In this document: positions 31,301 through 43,300 of the stretch, in pieces
Layout: each line of letters begins with the position of its first letter
Position numbering within the stretch: position 1 is the first letter of the stretch
Source: Dermacentor variabilis
Lineage: Eukaryota; Arthropoda; Arachnida; Ixodida; Ixodidae
DNA: 64,000 nucleotides
Assembly (NCBI RefSeq): GCF_050947875.1
Contig: NC_134573.1
Span: forward strand, 64,705,815-64,769,814
Direction: 5' to 3'
Notes under the pieces: generated by a model
Told to the model about the DNA's origin: nothing
Database searches by the model: none
What the model saw: only the letters and a program-made list of their open reading frames with translations
Position numbers and translations under genes: made by a program

Positions 31301-34300
31301 TGTAGGTTGGCGTACTCCCTCACAAGTACACCAACTCATACTTGCACTTCACTCATTTCGCAGACAGAGTGTTAGAGGCGAAGGGTCGCCTTTGTGAGCC
31401 CACCTTATCCTCTAATTCAGTTTTCCCTTACCTACAAGACAGAAAGGCCTGACCCATTACTACTTAAGATTACAGGCCATAGATGATGCCATTAAGTCAA
31501 CTAACACAGTACCCAATATCACAACAGTGCAAGTTTACACTGACCTCAAGCAAGTTACGAAACCGCTATAAACCTTAAGAATACACAGGCTCCACAAGTC
31601 CTCACGTCTCGGTATTGAGGGGCAGCGGGTTCAGGGGCATGGTTGGCACAACTTCAACCACACGGCCAGACCAACTAGCTCCGTCGCCTACCTCATCTGA
31701 GGCACCTGTATCCCTTCTATCGGATCCCTGCACTTTCCATCAAGCACTGAAATAAACCTCTAACACAAAGCACCTTAATTCCCCTGCGTGTCTGCTTCCT
31801 TTCCTGTGATGTTACCCAGGGTAGGTAGGAAGTATCTCTTCAGGGGGCTATGGGCATAAGTGGCCCTTACACCATCTGTTACCATTACCTGGGCTTGGGG
31901 ATTGACAAAAGACGACCAAGGAACCGTTCCACAAGTGCTCAGCTCCTGTGGCAATGTCAGATGCCCGACACCTGCTTTAGATGTGCCCTGGAATCCAGGC
32001 AATAAAACTAAGATTGAAAGCTACACCCATTGGGTGATGGACAATAAGCTTGCAGAGGCATTGCTGTACTTCCTGCACGATGCAAAGTTCGAAGCTTTCA
32101 TGTGATCTTCTTTTATTCTCCTTATGTCTCGCAGCGAATACTCCTGAAGTTAAAGGAGTACTGACACAAAATTTTGAAGTCGAGTTAACGAGTAAGATCG
32201 ATTTATATGGGCACACACACATCATCTGCAAAATATAAACGGCGAATATAGCTTACAACATATATAAGGTCTACTTTAATGTATGGGTGCACAGCCAACC
32301 ACAAGACGCAGCACCTCCCGGCGTCGACATCAAGGAAGGATTGTAAACAACCGAGAAAAACAACTGATAAAACGCTACGTCACGAGTTTGCACTCCTGTG
32401 GAGGAGGGCGCAGCGAGCAAGTTTCTCACCACTCCGATCACCCCGGTGCCTTCTTTTTGCCTCCCTTGTCGTGACACTGACCTCTTTTGCTGCTGACGGA
32501 AGCACAAAAATTGGCTAAAATTTGTTTCTGACACGAAATAACTCGAAAGTGTGCATGTTATAAAACGTTGCACAACACAGTAAATCGTTGGCGTGATTTT
32601 GACTCGCAAGAGGTCAGCGCAGCTGCCGCAGCAATCATCTCTGCGAAGCAGCTCACCTGGCTAATGTGTTTTCTCATTGCTACCAATGGCATCGGGAAAC
32701 TAATCGCATCGTCACTTGTGAGCGACATAAATGTGCAGACGTTGATTGTGTTGATGAATACAGGTGCTTTATTAGGAGCTGCGGACGGATCGCGAGGGCC
32801 GTTGGCCTCGGATCCGACGTTGATGAGCAGCCAGATTTGCTCATTTCATTTCAAGCGTGGTTGGTATACACAAAACCCGCCGAGCTTAATGCAGTCCGAT
32901 GAATCTTCCACCAAGTCTATGTACTGCCAAGCCTGATGCCGTGCCAACTTTTACCCCGCCTTGTGTCCTGCTCCGAAATATGCTTCATTCCCAAAGTGCC
33001 CTCGACGAATGGTTTGTACTACTACAGTAAAACCTTGTTAAACCGTACCTGCTTAAACAGTAGTTTCGTTTTAAAAGTAGTAAAGTCCAATCACCAGCTC
33101 AGCGGCCATCGAACATAACGTGTTTTGTAACCGCATAAACCATACCAGCTTATTGTATACGTATCAGTTAACACATAGTGTCTCCACTTTTTGTCGTGCA
33201 AACATGGCGGTGCGTCATCTCCATCGGGTGGCCCGGCAGAACAACAAGCCTCAGAGACCAGAATGGCCTCCAAGCGCCTTGTGCATTCGCACATGAAGGC
33301 ACATCAACATCAACATCATTTCAGCATCGTGCCAGAGAGCATTGTGGCATCATGCAAGCAAGGGCTTGCGTCATGCCAAATCTCGGATAAAAAAAGATGC
33401 TGGGTGCTCAGCATAGAAGAAAAATTAAATATCGTTCGTGCTATCGAACATCACACGAAGAAGTTGGCGCTGGCACGCGACAGCGACCTACTGTTGACTA
33501 CGGTGTGTGGCATTTGGGATGCGAAGAAGTTGCTCGGCAGCGCTGCTGCGACCGCGAAGAGATGTCGGCTGTGTCGGCTACGAGGTTAGACTTTCTGCCG
33601 TCGTTGCCTCTGTTGTTGCCAAAATGTCGACTAGCGACAGTGACGAGGACGACACAAAAGGTGACAGCACGGGCAATTCAGGCCCGACAGTGGTAGAAGC
33701 TGCGCATTACGTCAGCCTCATTAATGCAATCGTTGCGACAAGAACAGCACCCCGCAATGAAAAAGACGCCTCGCAACTTCTGCAGCGCTACCACCGGCGT
33801 GCACAGAGAATGTGCAACGCCAAAGAGAAATCTGCCATGCGAGTGTTTGCCAAGAAGAGGAGGTTGGCTGAAAAGCTGACTCGCAGCTTCAGTAAGCTTG
33901 AGGCCACTGTCGTCGCAGCTAGGCTGTCGCGGCAGCGACGGAAATAACACTTGTCGTGTGAAGTGAATAAATACTGCATGTTTTTTTTACGCTTTCATCG
34001 CCCTCTCTCTGAGTTCCGTTTCTGACGGGTAATGGGCGATCTCATGCTATTTCAGGCAGCACTACCGTTTAGTACATACTTTTTCCGAGCTCCAGCCAAC
34101 TACGGTTTAACGAGGTTTCACGGTAGTAGCGGTGCGTACGCATATCGACAGCTGTTGCTAGCTGGGCTTTCCGCGTTGCTGCTTTGTAGTGGATCCAATC
34201 CAAAGTGGTCGGCCACGTCAAATACGGCAGTGACTCCTGCCTGCATGAAATAGTCACCGCTGGACGGCAAAGACAAAGACCACGATGATGGCGAGGACAT

Positions 34301-37300
34301 CACAAAGCATGTGCAGGCTAGCAGACGAACTAGCAACATGAAGCTCGTGCGCCGGCGAGTGCGGGTGTGTGCATATCAGCTTTGTGCGATCATGTGCCCA
34401 GCTTTGTTTATTTACGTTCCTTCTTTGGCCCATCTTGCTGCTCTCTGAAACTGAAACATGGACTGGTCGGTGCAAACAATATCCCAAATAATTATGTATC
34501 GCGATCTGAAGCCAATGGTGTTTCATGCCGTGAGTAGTGGTTCATTAGCTACTTACTGCATGAAAAAAACAAAACAAGAACAAATATTTTTGTGTCAGTA
34601 CTTCTTTAAAAAATAAAAGTTATAATGGGAGTGAGTGCCGGCAAGTTTCAGTAGGCCAAGTCTGAACAGGAATGAGTGGCGGTTAATGTGAGTAGTAAGC
34701 TACTCACATTACTCACGTTTCACCAGCAGACCTACGCCAGTGACCTACACCACATTCCTCCACCGACACTGAATAGCACACATTTCTTTTCAATTCTGCA
34801 CCCTCACTGCTAACGCACCCTCGGTCGTTGCCTCCCCCCTCTGGCTTACCCCCTCTCCACTTTAGAAGAACCCTACCTATATGTACTTTACGAAGGAAAG
34901 CATGTCATCTTGAAAAAGACAAGTCCACTTGTCGAAACACTAGCCACCGCTTTTACCTTGTTCTCATTTTGCTCAATGACAATTTCAGGATTTCAAGAAT
35001 GCTTCGGCATTCTTAAACACCAAGATTCAAGTAGCAGGACACCAACCTTATTCATACATACACACCAAAAATAGTGAAATAACCTCCTTTTATGTTGCAA
35101 GAGTTGGACACATGCTTCAAGATCTTCAGGTCGCTTTTCCAAGTTGACTTTCCCATTGTAATTGTGTCAATTGCCTTTTGGCACGATGGTAAGTGGTGTC
35201 CGACTTAATTCAGCCAGATACTTCTGTTAACGCCAAACACCTGAAACTTGCTTTCCACCATGCATTTCCAAAGATTAGGGCATGGAAATGAAGCCATGAT
35301 GGCTGCAGTGTGAAACAAATAGAAGAAGCAAAAATTGTGGCTTGGCTTGGTCGCTTGATCTGGTTCTGTCTAGCTCTATGGTGGAAACTGCAATTTGAAG
35401 AAGCCTGTTGTTGGTGGCTGCAGACACGCCATATTGTGTTGCATTGCGCAAATCGGTTAGCCGCACTCTAAAAACAAAACAATCTGGGATTGTATCCCGA
35501 TAGGCAGTGCCCATGACATAGCCCCTATGTGGAGTTTGTTACTTTAAATGATCAAAAGTCACCTCAACCGCAATTTTCATGGAATACAAGGAGCACGATG
35601 AGTTTCAAGATGATTTAGGGCCCTTGAATTTATTTTTCTGAATTCAAGAGTTTTCAAGGCAGGGCTCATGCTGGTGCACATGACAAAAATTCAAGTGTTT
35701 CCAATTACTTTCAAGGTCCTGTGTGGATTTTCAAGGACCACATTGTCTGCTAGAAATCCGAATGAGACATGTTCAAGGGTAGACAGAGGCTTGAAATCAG
35801 AAGTCACTGAAAAAGGGTAATGTTGCTGGAGCCAAAGTTTCAACAAGGGGACTTGTTTTCGGACAAAATGATGGCTCCAGCGATATTACCTTTTTCGACC
35901 ATTTTTCATCATTGTTCGTTACACGGAGTTACACGGATTACCACTTTCAGTGTTACAAAATGCAAACATTTATTCGCTAAAGAAGCTCAACCAAGCAACA
36001 AACACTCCCTCAGTCCTTAGGTGGCCTCATGTTGCTTCTGAATTTTTATGTCAATGTCCAAGATCTCCTGCTGCTTGCAGTCTTCCTTAGACTGTTTGAC
36101 TTCCATGATAAAAGTCAGGTCACTGGTTGCCTCCGCTTTTTCTGCATACGAGTCTGCTGAAATGGTCATTTCTGAAACAGGGGCTTCTAGTTTCTTTTTC
36201 TACCTCCTAAGAGTTTCAACCCCTCCATCAATGCACTGTTTCTTCCTCTGTTTTGCATCTTTATGCTCCTGCTTTTTCTGTGTCTCCAAAAAGGCACAGT
36301 ATTGGCTCCTTGCAGAAGCCACTGATGCTCTCAATTTCTTTATGATGGGCCCATTGAAATTGCTCCCTGCTATGTGTACAGCATCACAGATAATGCGCTG
36401 TGAAATGTGAGACACATCTTTCATGTTTTCTACTGAAACCTGGCGATTCAAGCTGAATCCTTTCTCTACGCTTGCTTGGCCATGACTAAATGTAAGCAGG
36501 AGTTTTAAAACACTCCAAAGCTCAACATATCCTGAGCCAACATTTAGAAATTCATAGAAAAGCTTGTCAAATGTATGCAAGCTGCTTTCAAATAGGTGCA
36601 ACTCATGTTCGCACTCCTGAAACAGCTCAATGAACTGTGCAAGCACAGTATTCCTTGAATGCTCATGGATTCTCTCTGCTGAAATGAGTGCATCCAGACC
36701 TTTCTTTAAGCCTTCCAGACACTCATCTGGCTTCGACGACATCTGCCTGGAGTCTAATGAAGAGAGGCTTCTCACGACGGGATATTGCAGCGGCTCTTCT
36801 CCAGGATCTTTTTTGTGACACTTAGAAGAAACTGCTTGCACTGCAAGCAAAATGCAAATGCAGCTATCACACTGACTTTGTGGCTTTTAAGAAGCTTCTC
36901 GGCTGTGTGACCAACATCTATTTTCTCAAGTGGCACATGGTTCTTTAAAATTTTCAAAGTCGATCTTCAGGAGGCCAGTGATTCCCAGTGAAGAACAGAG
37001 TACTTGAGAAACTTTGTCAGCAGTTTTCTGACAATATTCTCAAGGCCCTTTGCCAAAAAGAACATAAATGGCTTATCTGTCTGAAAGTGTTTCAGAAATG
37101 GCTGGAGGGCCATTGCAATAGCAAGTGCAAGCTCAGCTTGAGGTCACAGCAGAAGTCAAAAAGATTCTGGAAAGAAGCACACCTGAAAAGGTTCACTTCC
37201 TTGCTTCTTGCCGCTTCCATGTACTCTGACATCAGGCCTGAGAAGCAGAACCTGCTCTATCACCGGGACGTTCTCAATCCACCGATGTGCACAGAACTTG

Positions 37301-40300
37301 AAAGGAAACAGAGTTTGTCCAGTGACAGCTGCAGTCTTCTATCCAGGCAGGTGCATCAAGAAACAACCTGCTCACACTTGAGAGCGAAATGTCCAACCTC
37401 CATTTGCTTATTGTAAAGGCTGCCTTGTAGGCATTAGGCAGAGTGTGCAAGCTACAGCAGCCCAAGTCTAAGCACCTCACCTGATAATTACGTAGGTGCT
37501 CTGGCAGGCCTTTGTATGTCTTCAGAGTCACATTGGGCCCATTGACTGATATCTGCACAATATTATGTAATGAAAGTGGTTCTAAGGCATCAAGTAGTTT
37601 GTCTTGCAGGTCTTCAGCCGTGGCATGGCACCATAGACACAGATGTGAAGTAGCGTACAGTGACAGACTGTGATACATCCCAGTACCTGAAATGAACGTC
37701 CATTTGCTTTTGCTGGCAGTTCTCATTTGGAGACTCGTCGAAAAAGACGACGTACTAGTTGCTGCTCTCCATCTCCTGCTCCAGAGAGGACAGAAAGAAT
37801 GACCTAAAACCGTGGCACATGATACATGCGGACTTCTGCTCTCCACATGTGAAAGCTTGTGCCACCTGACTGTCTGTAAACATCCTGTTAAACAATTTAT
37901 TCACCCGTGATGACAAATGATATGAATAGTGCGATGTTAAACCTTCAATGTCCACAAAATTTCTGCGTCCATCATAAGTTCTTGCTTCTTGCATGCCTCC
38001 ATCAAGTTTGACGACTGTGACGGAGCTGGGTGTGATTCATTTGGTTGACATTCCAAGATTGTCAGGAAGCTCCTTATCATGCAGCTACTCCTGGCAGCTT
38101 GCGTGTGCTCTCTGTGCTTTTAACTTTTTAGGTGGCTTTTTAGTGCTGGCTCCCCCCATGACAGTGATGCCAAGCACTTACAGCAAACTTTGCATTTTGC
38201 CTTGTGTGGATTTGACATGTCCGGTGCAAGCCACTCTTGCTAGTTGTCATTCAGCCACGACTGCTGAAATTCGCATTTTCCAGGCATTGTTGGCACGCAC
38301 GTTTATTGGCACACACTTTGCTGCACGTGCACAAAATGTCACGATACCGCCATACACATAAGCACTACATGTGCACTAAATGTTGCAATACAACTGCGCA
38401 TGCACATGAGCGCTACACGCACACAAAATGTGACGATACAACCGCACACGCAAGCGCTAAACACGCACAAAATGGCCCGATTCAACCACGCAAACTGCAC
38501 ACAAAGCAACCACCATTTCTCTGCTCAACTGGAAAGCAAACAGAAAATGGTGGACAAGCCAATGTCATCATGGCCAGACGTTCACAAGCGTCCGATAGGC
38601 ACATGCTTACTTTTTAGATACTTGCACCATATTTTAAAGAAAATTGCAGCGGAAATTCAGGAGGGTTAAAATTTTTGCATACACAATCGCTAGAAGGTTA
38701 AGAATTAAAATTTAAGAAATTCAAGAATTTTCAAGGATTTCAGAAAATTCTAGGACTTTCAAGGCATTGAAAACTACCTTTTCAAATTCAAGGGTTTTCA
38801 AGGGGTTCAAGGACCCGCACAAACCCTGTCAAGGACTTCAAGGTGTACAAACCCTGCAATAATTACCACATCAATGCTGAACGAACACGGCGCATTTTCG
38901 GGGACAGAAGCAAAGAAATGGCCAAGCAGCCACCACTCACCTTGGCGACCAGGCTCTGCAAGGTGTGGCTGCTGTGGCCAAGCACCCGGAATGCCGACCG
39001 CCGAACAACCAGCGCCAGCCCGGTGCCCCGCAGCAGCTCGCATCCCTCGGGCAGCTGGGCTACCAAGGGTCCCCAGTGGACCGCGTCCACTCCCTGCAGG
39101 GCTAGGACGTCCACGTCCTGCGCTGCACGCAGGGCGCGCTCCACATTCGGCTCCGCCATTAGGTCCAGCCAAGACACCGAAAACACCCCACGCTGCGATC
39201 CCACATCCCCGTTCTCTCTAGGCACAGCTAGTCCCAATGTGGGCATTGTGACGGCCGGTGCAGGAGCCGGGGGTAGAGGATGCGCTGGCTTTGGCGCAGG
39301 AGTAGTCTGGGATGGTGGAACCGTCACGGACGACGAAGGGGCCATCGCAGCTGGCTTCGCTGGTTCCACAGGCGTCATAGTTACGTCCACACTTCTCGCT
39401 GGCGCACTACTTGGTTTCTCCGGGCTGGATGCCGGCCTTGCAGGAGCCACCTTCTCGGGACCTGCTGCATGAACATTGCTCAAATTTGTAGCGCTCGGCT
39501 TGTTTTCAACGCTTGGCTGCTTTTCAGGGCTAGGCTTCTCGAAGCTCGGCTTTTCGGGACTTGGTTTCGGAAGGGGGGCCCTGTCGGGAACCGGCCTGAC
39601 GGGACTCGACTTCTCGGCATCCGGCTTGGCAGGGGTCGCTGCCTTTACAGCACTCAGGTTCTCAGGGCCAGGCTTTTCTGGTGTTGGCTTTTGGACGCTT
39701 GCCTTCTCAGGGCTTGGTTTCTCAGCACTTGGTCTCTCGGCACTTGGTCTCTCAGCACTTGGTCTCTCGGTGCTAGGCTTTGCAGCACTTGGCTTCTCAG
39801 AACTTGGTTTTTCAGGGCTCGGCCTTTCAGCGCTCGGCTTTTCAACGCTGGGCTTTGCGGGACTTGGCACTGCAGCCGCGGGCTTTTCAGTGCTTGGCTT
39901 TGCGGGACTCGGCACTGTAGCTGCAGGCTTTTCAGCGGTTGGCTTTGAGGGACTCGGCGCTGCAGCCAGAGGCTTTTCAGTGGTTGCCTTCTCTGGACTC
40001 GCCTTCTCTACAGCTGGCTTTCCCAGACTTGGCTGGGTCGGCTTTTCGGTGCTCTGCTTTTCGGGACTTGGCTTTTCAGGAGTCGGCTTTACAGGACTTG
40101 GCTTTACAGGACTTGGCTTTACAGGACTTGGCTTTACAGAGATGACCTTTTCTGGGCTTGCCTTTTCAACGCTTGGCTTTTCCAAGACTTCCTTTTCTGG
40201 ACTTTGTTTCTCGGGAGATGGCTTTTCAGATGCTACCTTTTCGGGGCTGCGCGCGTCAGTGGTGGCTTTCTCAGAGCTCTTCTTTTCAGGACTGCTGGAT

Positions 40301-43300
40301 GCAGCTTCTGCAAGTGTGAAATCCGACAAAAAGGCGTGTGAACTGACTGTTAGGTTTAGTTCCCTATTTTTGCAACCCTCCGCTACATCAACTGTGTGCT
40401 CTTTGCCTAAAAACAAAGAACCTCACAAACACGGGAAATGACCATAGAGACAGCACATGAGTCGTCGTCGTGCCCAGTTTGTGCCACATTGCTGGGCTTA
40501 AACTCATGCACCATGCCGCCCCACAACACACTCTACCAGGCTCACCCTTTTCTTTTTCCACCGGCTTTGCGCCGTCCTGGGACTTGGGTGCCACGGCAGC
40601 AGGTGGCTTGGCCTCCTTGTTTTTCGCCTCCTTGTTTTTTGCCTCCTCCGCGTCCTCCGCCTCCTCGCCTTGCTCCATCGACTCAGCAGCTCCGTCTTCT
40701 TCCTTTGCTGCCTCTGCATGGCACATTGACATTGGTTCACGACAGACGACACCAAGGCCTGCTTAACTGTGTACATTCAAGAGGAGAAAGCCTTAGCTCT
40801 GAGCCAACTCCAATTTCCCAAACTCCAAATAAACATGAAATGCCCACATGCTCCGATTACTGTAGAACTCTGTTGACACGGTCCCACTTCACACGATTTC
40901 CCGGAGTCAACGTTCAGGACTGAGAACACAAAAAATGGCCCAATACAGTTGCACTTCATTTGGTCTTTCAGCACAACAGCTCAGTGTGCAGCCAAACTGT
41001 GTGATACGTGCCCTGGGCACTGGATCCTATGTGAAGAAAAGGCATGAGGTACTCACGATCAAGTGCAGCAGGGGCCTGCCATAGCAGCGTCCCTCCCGCA
41101 CTCAAGTGTCAATCTCATGTGAAAATGCTATTGTGCAGTTAGTTTCCTCTTCCAGTACCAGCAAATCTCCACGCATGTTGTCGCATATCGCCATTCACAG
41201 CTATTTATTGTAATTACAATTTATTGTAATACAATAATTTACAATATTACAATTTTATTGTAATAAGCATCCTCACATACCCTTTTCATAGTGAGTGGCA
41301 TGGTGCCATTGGAAGCCTACTGCATATTTTTAACAGGCAATAATCAAAACTCATTGCTGCGATGTTTCGCTCGGGCGGCACCGTATTCTGGCTCTCACCC
41401 ACCACCTCGATTTCGTTCTGGTTCCCTGTCACTGTTTTTAAACACTACACAACACGAAAATGACAAAGCATGTCTTCTAGTGACATTGTGTCCCGGTGTT
41501 GCCCACCAGCTTGATTTCGATTTCCCATTGCAGTGTTTAAACAAGGAAAATCACAAAATGCGCTTCATCCCACCAAAATTCTCTGCCCATGATATCCGCT
41601 GACACAAGCAAAGTTCGAAGAGCGCAAACGTAATCTTGTTGAATCCGCAAAAACGACAACACGGGTCTTAGGTCATTCAGGCCCCACCAGTATGGCATGT
41701 GATGGCACCTCTTGCTGCAATAATTTGCGCAACACGTCGCATTGCGTAGATGTCGGCTACAGTTGAGCCCGCCAAATTTTTTAGTGCCATCGGATCATAA
41801 ATTTTACAGGTTAGTATGTTTCCATCTCATTTTCTCTCCCTAAACAAATGAACAAGGTTCTACTGTACATAGAATGTATTGTATGTTAAATTTATGACAC
41901 CAGGTGGAGCATGTGTCTCAGTGTTTGGTCAATTTGTGATGAATCAGTGCGGCAGATCTGTCTGCATTTTGAAAGGCAGAGATAGACAGTTATAGCTGGA
42001 CAGAACGAAGTTGGTGAAATCGGAAATTTGCTTTGTTATATCAAAATTTTGTTCCATTGAAATTTGGCATTTCATGCAAATAAGTACAGCAACCGATGGG
42101 TTTTCCTTACACACATAACGCAGGGCATGATAGGATCTTATTGCGCTCAGACTTTCTATGAAACATGATGCTCCTCCGCTTAAGCGGACGCTCTTCATTG
42201 CACAGCACACGTTTGCAAGCAGCCACTTGTAATTCAGCCATTCGATCATATGCATCTGCGAAGTTTCCATTTAGTATCTCGATATTCCTCCGTGGCGCTA
42301 ATGTAAATTAGTTATTTGAAATCGTGCAGAAATACAGTTCCATTATATTGCGGCTTAAATACATGCTATGCTATGGAAAAGAAGTTAAATACTCCGCTTA
42401 GTGAAATTATTTATATTGAGGTTTCATAAACTTGATGTATTCCGACTTGAATGAAAGCTACAAGGAACCAGGTAAACAATTCATCTATGTAGCATGCCTG
42501 CTGAACTTACACATAAAGAAAAACCGGCAGAGGTTGAAAGCAGGTGGAAGTTGGAAAAAAAAGAAAGAAAGAAAGAAAACAGCTGACAGAGGATTAAAAG
42601 ACCGGTGCACACTCACCAGAGGTTGACTCCTTTTCAGCCTTGTCCTCTTCAGCGGTCTCCATGGGCTCTTCATCCTGTTCACCCTCACCCTCATCCTCCT
42701 CTTCCTCCTCTTCCTTGTCGGCTCCCTTCTGGGTCTTGCGCCGTTTGGACTGCGGCTCCGACTGCTGGGCACCCCGCTTGGCGCCCCTCCGTCGGCTCGG
42801 GGCAGGCGCCTTCTCCTCCTCCTCTTCCTCCTCCTCCTCGGCGGCGGCTGTTGCAGAGGCACGGCTGCCCCGTGTGCTCCGAGCGCTGCGCTTGGGGCGC
42901 TCCTCAGCGGCAGGTGCCTTGCGCAGCTCGGCTGCCGGCTTGCGGCCTCTCCGCCGGGGTGTCACAACTTCCTCTTCCTCCTCCTCCTGCAAGTCCATCA
43001 CCACAGCATGAAAACCCCTGCTCCATCCCCCAAATCACAGGACCATCACTCATCATCATGCAAATAATCTGCGATGAGGCGATACTTTGCCATTTTATGT
43101 ACATCTAATATTATTAGGAAAGTAGACATAGAAAGGTATGCTTTATTAAACGAATCGTTATCTTGAGGATGAATATTTGTTGCAATGAGGATATTTAGGT
43201 ATGATTTGTTTCCTCACCGAGTAGCTCCATAAATAACATGGCGGGCAGCCTGGACTCCTGTAAGGGTAGTGAAGATGGTGTTGATTGGAAGTGTCTGGCG

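Larger units (their letters stand above)
32150..34609. mobile_element. TTAA-flanked TIR element (piggyBac-like MITE), hosting a Tigger copy
   Basis: Left end TTAA then AGGAGTACTGACACAAAA (32150-32171). Right end TTTTTGTGTCAGTACTTCT then TTAA (about 34587-34609). TTAA target sites are typical of piggyBac transposition. Minus the Tigger insertion (33025-34123) it is about 1.36 kb. I see no piggyBac transposase, so it is non-autonomous or badly decayed. Confidence 0.6.
35660..38860 (-). mobile_element. hAT-type DNA transposon remnant
   Basis: Minus-strand transposase fragments are spread over 36200-37994. The ends show CAGGG (35661 on) and ACCCTG (to about 38859), as in hAT TIRs, but the two ends match poorly. 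No 8-bp duplication is evident. TTTTCAAGG-rich sequence marks both flanks. The right end is about 80 bp from the exon 6 donor. Confidence 0.6.
29909..38940 (-). other. Intron 6 of the EEP-like gene
   Basis: 9.0 kb, GT-AG (donor AAG|GTGAGTGG). It contains a SINE (30444-30677), a TTAA-flanked element (32154-34605) with a Tigger copy inside (33025-34123), and a hAT remnant (about 35660-38860). The stretch 30693-32149 shows nothing recognisable. Confidence 0.7.

Noticed and set aside
39476..40441. 321-codon plus-strand frame rich in LGFSGLGFS
   Set aside because: It is the antisense shadow of the SPEKPS repeat exon on the minus strand; repeats of 15 bp keep all frames open.
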